From JBFJVZ01 sp041623895 (GTDB taxonomy: Bacteria > Planctomycetota > Planctomycetia > Pirellulales > Pirellulaceae), in NCBI GenBank assembly GCA_041623895.1, contig JBFJVZ010000326.1, forward strand, positions 1-9,241: DNA of 9,241 bases. Reading direction: 5' to 3'. Below the pieces are notes generated by a model. The model did not search any database. It was not told where the DNA came from and worked only from the letters and a program-made list of their open reading frames with translations. The position numbers and the translations under genes were made by a program. Shown here piece by piece: positions 5,690 to 9,241 of the stretch (position 1 is its first letter; every line of letters starts with the position of its first letter).

Positions 5690-8611
5690 CTAATCGATGT
5701 AAACGAATTCGCTTGCATTGAATAATACGCGGCAAAGCTGCGGTAAACCGTGATTTTTCAGCAGATCAGCACCCATTCGCAATTCTTCTTCGCTGGGGAA
5801 TCGATTGAACGCCAACTCAAAGGCTCGCTTGATCCGGCTTTCGGTATCCGTTCCCGCTTCCCGCTCCAGCCGCTGGGCAAAATATCCGGCTTGCCTGAGC
5901 ATGAATTCATTATTGAATAGCGCCAGCGATTGCAGTGCGGTGGTCGTGACGTTTCTCTTCGGGGTCAAATTGGCAGGATCCGGACAATCAAGCGTGGTCA
6001 GGAACTGTTGCGGCGTGGTGCGCACGACGTATCGGTAAACGCTCCGCCGCCAAACCTCGGGTGCATCGGCAACCTTGTAGCTGTAAATCGGCGCGTATGC
6101 TTCGTGATAGTCAAAGTCGCGGTACCCTGGCCCATACATCGCGTCATTCAGCTTGCCACTGACTGCCAGAATCGTGTCACGAACTGCCTCGGCTTCGATC
6201 CGCCGCGGGTTCATTCGCCAGAGCAAACGGTTGTCGGCATCGACCGCTGCCGCATCTGTGCGCCACTGAGACGACTGTTTGTAAGTCTCACTGGTCACAA
6301 TCAGCCGATGGATGTTCTTCAGCGACCACTTCCCGTCAAGTAATTCTTTGGCCAACCAATCAAGCAACTGCGGATGAGAAGGTCTTGATCCGCCGAATCC
6401 AAAGTCACTGGGCGTGTCGACGATTCCCGTCCCAAAGTGCCAGTGCCAAAGTCGATTGACGATGACGCGTCGTGTCAGCGGATTGCTCGGATCGGTAATC
6501 CACTTTGCCAGCGCGATTCTTCGCTCCGCATCACTCATTTGTTGCGAACCAAAAACTTGCGATCCTTTTCCCAACCCAAGTCTTCCCGGGGCCACGGCCT
6601 CTGCAGGCGATTCAGGGTCACCCCGATCCAAGACGTGGACGGGTTGCGGCGACTCTGAAACAACTCCGTAGAACAGCGGCGGCTGGCCAAGTTCGGTAAG
6701 CCTGTTTTCCAAGCGCGTCTTTTGCTGTTTCAATTCGGCCAGCCGATCGCGGTTTTCGTCACTGCCCGGTCGCGACTCCAGCGGTGTCAGCCAGGGATCA
6801 CCGAAACTGATTTGGTCATGACCGTAACCATTGCCGCCATCGGTCGAAATCAATGTCAAGAAACGCTGATCCGCTTCAATGGTCACCTCAACCGCAGCGG
6901 TATCGTTTCGTCCCAGCCGACCTTTGCTTACCAATGCTGCATCGACAAAGACGCGAAACTCGGCACTCGGCTCGACCGTCCGTCCACCGTAGCCCACGGT
7001 CGACGAGAAACGCACTTGCCCGTGATTGGTAGCCTGGCGAATTGCCGCAATGTCGAACGTGATCCCGGCATTGGCATGCAGTCCAATCATCGAGTGGCCG
7101 TCGCCGGCAAAGTCGATGGCACCCAGTTTGGTCGAATACTGGCTGGCAACCGGTCCGTTACGAATCATGTCCCACGCTTGACCTCCGTGGGCCGGAAGTT
7201 CTGTCGCTTTCAGCCCTGTCGAACTGATTTGAGTTTCAGCGACTGCCGGTACAAAGACACCGTCAACGAAATCGTACTGGGTTGTTGCATAGTTACCGGG
7301 TTTGACATTGCCGAGCGCGCCAAACGGACGTTCTTGCACTTTCCCGGTGCGGGCATCGAGCCCAATTCCTTTTTTCCCACTGCCAAATCCGTTGCCGCCG
7401 CCAACCACGTCTGCCAGGTCGATTGCATCACCGGACAACTCACCGATCGCAAAGGCCAGCTTGGCAATTTCAGATTCGAGTTCTTGCTTGCTTGCGTTGT
7501 ATTGATCTTGGGCCTGTACACTGATGACTCGGTCTTCGCGTTTCAGCCCGGCAAAGACCGCAACTAACTGGTAATACTCGCGCTGAGAGATCGGATCGAG
7601 TTTATGGTCATGACATCGAGCACAGTTGACCGTCATTGCCATCGTGGAGGTCATCACTTGTGTGACCATATCATCCAGGTCAAGTGCTCGAGCGCTACGC
7701 CGTAGAATCGGACTCTTTGTTTCGACTTGACCGACAAAGTCCCAGGGGCCGGCGGCCAGAAACCCGGTCGCGATCACGGCATCCGAATCGTCTGAATACT
7801 GCACATCCCCACAAATCTGTTCGGTCAAAAAAAGGTCGTAGGGCTTGTCATCGTTGAATGCATGGATCACGTAATCGCGGTAATGCCAGGCGTTGTCGCG
7901 GCGTTGATCACGTTCAAATCCATGCGTGTCCGCGTAATGCGCAATGTCCAGCCAATGCCGCGCCCAACGCTCGCCGAACTGTGGTAAATCAAGCAAGCGG
8001 TCGACAAGTTTTTCGTAGGCATCTGGGTCGGCGTCGTCGACAAACTGTTTCACTTCTTCGGGCGCTGGCGGCAAACCCAGCAAATCAAAATAAAGTCGGC
8101 GAATCAGCGTGCGGCGGTCGGCGCGAGGTGAGTGCTTGATTCCTTGTTGCTCCAACTGATACCTCACGAACCGATCAATCGGATACTTTTCCTCTCGATC
8201 GGGAGGCGTGATCGGAGCAACGCTCTGCAGAGACCACCAACTGCTATCAGCTTTTGATCGCTGTTGAAGCTTGAATTCACGCGGCCAATCCGCGCCTTGC
8301 AGGACCCATTGGCGAATCGTTTCCACCTGAACATCGCTCAGAGGACGACCCTCCTTAGGCATCTCAGGCTCGTCACCGGTAATGAGCGCCAAAAGGTGAC
8401 TGGAATCGGGATCACCCGGGACCAGGAACTCTTTACTCACTAAGTCGTCGGCCGAAACGATCGAAAAATCGCCACTCGCTTTCCCCGGCCCATGACAACG
8501 AAGACAATGGCTCTGGAAGATTGGTGCCACATCTCGCTGGAACTGTACATCGGCCGCATCAGCCGCGGTCAAGGCGAGCACCGTTGCCAACATTGTTGGC
8601 AGAATTCTCAT
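5690..8611 (-). CDS. Secreted planctomycete cytochrome, PSCyt1-DUF1549-DUF1553, with NPCBM-type insert
   Basis: A complete protein of 973 residues from the ATG at 8611. A GTG at 8632 would add seven residues (MARKFTE), but the ATG is preferred. It has GGAAG nine bases upstream and gives a clean Sec signal, MRILPTMLATVLALTAADA (1-19). PSCyt1 (about 22-112) has heme motif CLRCH (36-40) and a likely axial Met in EMPKEGRPLS (83-92). DUF1549 (about 143-358) includes HWLDIAHYADTHGFE (219-233) and a second CxxCH in CARCHDHKLDPI (330-341). A coiled-coil-like segment (about 372-392) leads to a Gly-rich stretch (403-417) and a central module (to about 609) ending in an NPCBM-type domain: MIGLHANAGITFD (508-520), EFRVFVD (551-557) and TDGGNGYGHDQISFGDP (590-606). 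A second helical segment follows (618-641). DUF1553 (about 694-970) has NRLWHWHFGTGIVDTPSDFG (719-738). It is the first gene of the run and aligns with the 962-4258 protein outside the insert. Heme binding is well supported; carbohydrate binding is inferred; the reaction is unknown. Confidence 0.95.
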   Translation of the reverse strand: MRILPTMLATVLALTAADAADVQFQRDVAPIFQSHCLRCHGPGKASGDFSIVSADDLVSKEFLVPGDPDSSHLLALITGDEPEMPKEGRPLSDVQVETIRQWVLQGADWPREFKLQQRSKADSSWWSLQSVAPITPPDREEKYPIDRFVRYQLEQQGIKHSPRADRRTLIRRLYFDLLGLPPAPEEVKQFVDDADPDAYEKLVDRLLDLPQFGERWARHWLDIAHYADTHGFERDQRRDNAWHYRDYVIHAFNDDKPYDLFLTEQICGDVQYSDDSDAVIATGFLAAGPWDFVGQVETKSPILRRSARALDLDDMVTQVMTSTMAMTVNCARCHDHKLDPISQREYYQLVAVFAGLKREDRVISVQAQDQYNASKQELESEIAKLAFAIGELSGDAIDLADVVGGGNGFGSGKKGIGLDARTGKVQERPFGALGNVKPGNYATTQYDFVDGVFVPAVAETQISSTGLKATELPAHGGQAWDMIRNGPVASQYSTKLGAIDFAGDGHSMIGLHANAGITFDIAAIRQATNHGQVRFSSTVGYGGRTVEPSAEFRVFVDAALVSKGRLGRNDTAAVEVTIEADQRFLTLISTDGGNGYGHDQISFGDPWLTPLESRPGSDENRDRLAELKQQKTRLENRLTELGQPPLFYGVVSESPQPVHVLDRGDPESPAEAVAPGRLGLGKGSQVFGSQQMSDAERRIALAKWITDPSNPLTRRVIVNRLWHWHFGTGIVDTPSDFGFGGSRPSHPQLLDWLAKELLDGKWSLKNIHRLIVTSETYKQSSQWRTDAAAVDADNRLLWRMNPRRIEAEAVRDTILAVSGKLNDAMYGPGYRDFDYHEAYAPIYSYKVADAPEVWRRSVYRYVVRTTPQQFLTTLDCPDPANLTPKRNVTTTALQSLALFNNEFMLRQAGYFAQRLEREAGTDTESRIKRAFELAFNRFPSEEELRMGADLLKNHGLPQLCRVLFNASEFVYID

Positions 8612-8620
8612 CTCAGTAAA

Positions 8621-8625
8621 CTTCC
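8621..8625 (-). promoter_or_regulatory. Shine-Dalgarno supporting the ATG start at 8611
   Basis: GGAAG on the minus strand ends nine bases before the ATG at 8611. The GTG at 8632 has only a C-rich run (seven C at 8640-8634) in front of it. This site and the signal peptide that begins at the ATG decide the start in favour of 8611. Confidence 0.5.
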
Positions 8626-8662
8626 GGGCCACAGGGGGGGTTGCTGCTGGCTTTCACGTAAA

Positions 8663-8679
8663 TGCGAAACAGTTCCGCA
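8663..8679. promoter_or_regulatory. 17-bp imperfect dyad, possible operator or leader hairpin
   Basis: TGCGAAAC (8663-8670), a central A (8671) and GTTCCGCA (8672-8679) form an inverted repeat in which seven of eight positions match. It lies 52 bases upstream of the ATG at 8611 and downstream of the promoter-like sequence. Its size and compact centre fit a dimeric regulator site; as RNA the one-base loop could not form and the stem would open near the centre. No regulator gene is in the window, so the assignment is speculative. Confidence 0.3.
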
Positions 8680-8717
8680 TCTTTGGCAATCAGTCGTCAG
8701 CAGATATGGACCCGACT

Positions 8718-8746
8718 ATTCTACTCGAGTTTTCCTGAACTGGGCA
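8718..8746 (-). promoter_or_regulatory. Weak sigma70-like promoter candidate for the four-gene run
   Basis: On the minus strand TAGAAT (8723-8718, five of six matches to TATAAT) lies 17 bases after TGCCCA (8746-8741, three of six matches to TTGACA). Transcription would start near 8711, leaving a leader of about 100 bases before the ATG at 8611. The -10 box touches an 8-bp palindrome ACTCGAGT at 8723-8730. Planctomycete promoter consensus is poorly defined, so this is only a candidate. Confidence 0.25.
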
Positions 8747-8782
8747 CCGATACTGAGGGTTAAAAACATCGTCGTCGTTTGC

Positions 8783-8866
8783 TCCGCGAACGAGCGTTTT
8801 GTTTTTCCGTTCCGACGCGGAGCGTCGGACGACAATAAATTCACAGGCTTTCCGCGAACGAACGTT
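8783..8866. repeat. Pair of near-identical 16-bp direct repeats flanking the hairpin
   Basis: TCCGCGAACGAGCGTT (8783-8798) and TCCGCGAACGAACGTT (8851-8866) match at 15 of 16 positions and start 68 bases apart. The hairpin at 8811-8829 lies between them. The first copy can itself fold, since GCTC at 8781-8784 pairs with GAGC at 8792-8795. This arrangement is more regular than expected for random spacer. It resembles a dispersed intergenic repeat unit or a two-site protein-binding region. The function is not known. Confidence 0.6.
8811..8829. repeat. Perfect 8-bp-stem hairpin with 3-base loop
   Basis: TCCGACGC (8811-8818) and its exact complement GCGTCGGA (8822-8829) are separated by GGA. The stem is G+C-rich. 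On the minus strand the hairpin is followed by an A-rich run, not a U-tract, so it is not a typical intrinsic terminator. On the plus strand the T-rich run precedes it. Flanking GTCGTC (8771-8776) and GACGAC (8828-8833) can also pair, which would enclose the neighbouring repeat copy in a larger branched fold. It may be a repetitive extragenic palindrome or an mRNA-end stabiliser of the gene to the right. Confidence 0.65.
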
Positions 8867-8935
8867 GCCGCACGATTCGTTTGCGTACTTTTGCGACCCT
8901 CCGTGTACCGTCCTCATCGCGAGCTCAAACACGCT

Positions 8936-9241
8936 TTATAAAGTCGTATCGGGAGTTGACGACGAGCCGTGCAGAGCGGGCGGCACAGATTCGATCACGT
9001 CGGCATCTTCCGCATTTGTCTCTTCCGCCGCCGGGGGTGCGGCAATCTCTTCCACAACTTGAGGATTGTCCAACTCTACTGCGACGGGAGGACCACTAAG
9101 CTCATCGACTGTTGGTTCAAAATCCTCCGGCATTGGCATTGGCGGCAGCTCGGATTCATAGGACTCGATTGGGGACTGGTGCCATTCGGCCGGTGGCTCG
9201 GGGATAACGGATGTCACACCCGCATCGCTCTCACAAACGCA
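8936..9241 (-). CDS. C-terminal tail of an unidentified acidic Pro/Glu-rich protein (partial)
   Basis: The frame is open from the right edge (codon at 9241-9239) to a TAA at 8938-8936, giving the last 101 residues. A GTG at 9217 is in frame, but the frame continues upstream of it to the edge, so this is more likely the end of a longer gene. The segment is low in complexity and rich in Glu, Pro, Ala and Asp. Examples are PPMPMPEDFEP, VVEEIAAPPAAEE and NAEDADVIESVPP. There are few hydrophobic clusters and no membrane segment, and it is probably disordered. I do not recognise the family. It could be the acidic tail of a secreted, cytoskeletal-like or nucleic-acid-associated protein; nothing here decides between these. 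Codon choice is regular and the neighbouring genes run the same way. The 324-base gap to the next gene suggests it is a separate transcription unit. Whether it is coding at all is likely but not certain. Confidence 0.6.
   Translation of the reverse strand, partial: CVCESDAGVTSVIPEPPAEWHQSPIESYESELPPMPMPEDFEPTVDELSGPPVAVELDNPQVVEEIAAPPAAEETNAEDADVIESVPPALHGSSSTPDTTL

Larger units (their letters stand above)
8612..8935. other. Intergenic region between the acidic tail gene and the cytochrome/DUF1501 run
   Basis: No convincing gene lies in these 324 bases. Short open frames exist on both strands but lack family features. From the upstream gene's stop towards the cytochrome start it holds a 16-bp repeat copy, an 8-bp-stem hairpin, the second repeat copy, a weak promoter-like pair, a 17-bp dyad and the Shine-Dalgarno. 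It is the only long non-coding stretch in the window and the natural place for the control signals of the four-gene run. No T-tract terminator was found in either direction. Confidence 0.8.

Noticed and set aside
6722..7567. Long plus-strand open frame (281 codons) opposite the first cytochrome
   Set aside because: It is wholly antisense to the NPCBM-containing part of a well-supported gene, has irregular composition and shows no recognisable domain. Long antisense frames are common opposite G+C-rich coding sequence.
962..8611. Large CDSs as polysaccharide lyases, sulfatases or glycoside hydrolases
   Set aside because: No catalytic motif of those families is visible. The carbohydrate link rests only on NPCBM- and F5/8 type C-like inserts, and DUF1501 only shares a broad superfamily with sulfatases.
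8612..8632. GTG at 8632 as the start of the first cytochrome
   Set aside because: It would put seven polar or charged residues ahead of a normal signal peptide and lacks a ribosome site. The ATG at 8611 has both a site and a clean signal sequence.
8634..8640. Run of seven G (C on the coding strand) as a phase-variation tract
   Set aside because: It lies outside the preferred coding start, so slippage would not shift the protein frame, and seven bases is short for such a switch.
8811..8829. Intrinsic terminator for the acidic tail gene
   Set aside because: The stem is good, but on the transcribed strand it is followed by an A-rich run rather than a U-tract, so the standard signature is missing.
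8690..8932. Minus-strand open frame (80 codons) in the intergenic region
   Set aside because: It reads through the hairpin and repeat element, has no family features and an unusual composition. It is better explained as a chance frame across a structured repeat.
8492..8941. Plus-strand open frame (149 codons) spanning the cytochrome start and the intergenic region
   Set aside because: It overlaps the signal peptide and heme-motif coding region antisense and then crosses the repeats. No protein-like features were seen.

Overview
The window looks like a chromosomal piece of a planctomycete, most likely in the Pirellulaceae/Rhodopirellula group. The evidence is the proteins: two large secreted proteins with the planctomycete cytochrome architecture (PSCyt1, then DUF1549/PSCyt2, then DUF1553/PSD1) and two DUF1501 proteins. 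These families are strongly expanded in Planctomycetes. G+C looks moderate. No tRNA, rRNA, CRISPR array, transposase or phage gene was seen. I could not run any database search, so all family names rest on recognised motifs.

Every convincing gene is on the minus strand, so transcription runs from right to left. At the right edge (8936-9241) is the C-terminal tail of an unidentified acidic, Pro/Glu-rich protein. Next is a 324-base non-coding stretch (8612-8935) with a compact hairpin, a near-identical 16-bp direct repeat, a weak promoter-like sequence and a 17-bp dyad. Then come four genes in one tight run: a PSCyt1-DUF1549-DUF1553 cytochrome (5690-8611), a Tat-exported DUF1501 protein (4255-5658), a second cytochrome (962-4258) and a second DUF1501 protein (starts at 965 and runs off the left edge). 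The gap between the first two is 31 bases. The other two junctions are 4-base ATGA overlaps, which suggests translational coupling.

The layout is a tandem duplication of a two-gene unit, cytochrome plus DUF1501. Both cytochromes have Sec signal peptides and two CxxCH motifs. Both DUF1501 proteins have clear twin-arginine signals, so they are probably exported already folded. The most informative difference lies in the middle of the cytochromes. One carries an NPCBM-type module. The other carries an unassigned beta-rich module plus an F5/8 type C (discoidin)-like module. In both, the insert sits between two predicted coiled-coil segments. My working reading is two paralogous extracytoplasmic redox/hydrolase-like pairs with different substrate-binding heads, probably for polysaccharides. 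No experimental function is known to me for these DUF families, and no recognisable polysaccharide-degrading enzyme lies in the window.
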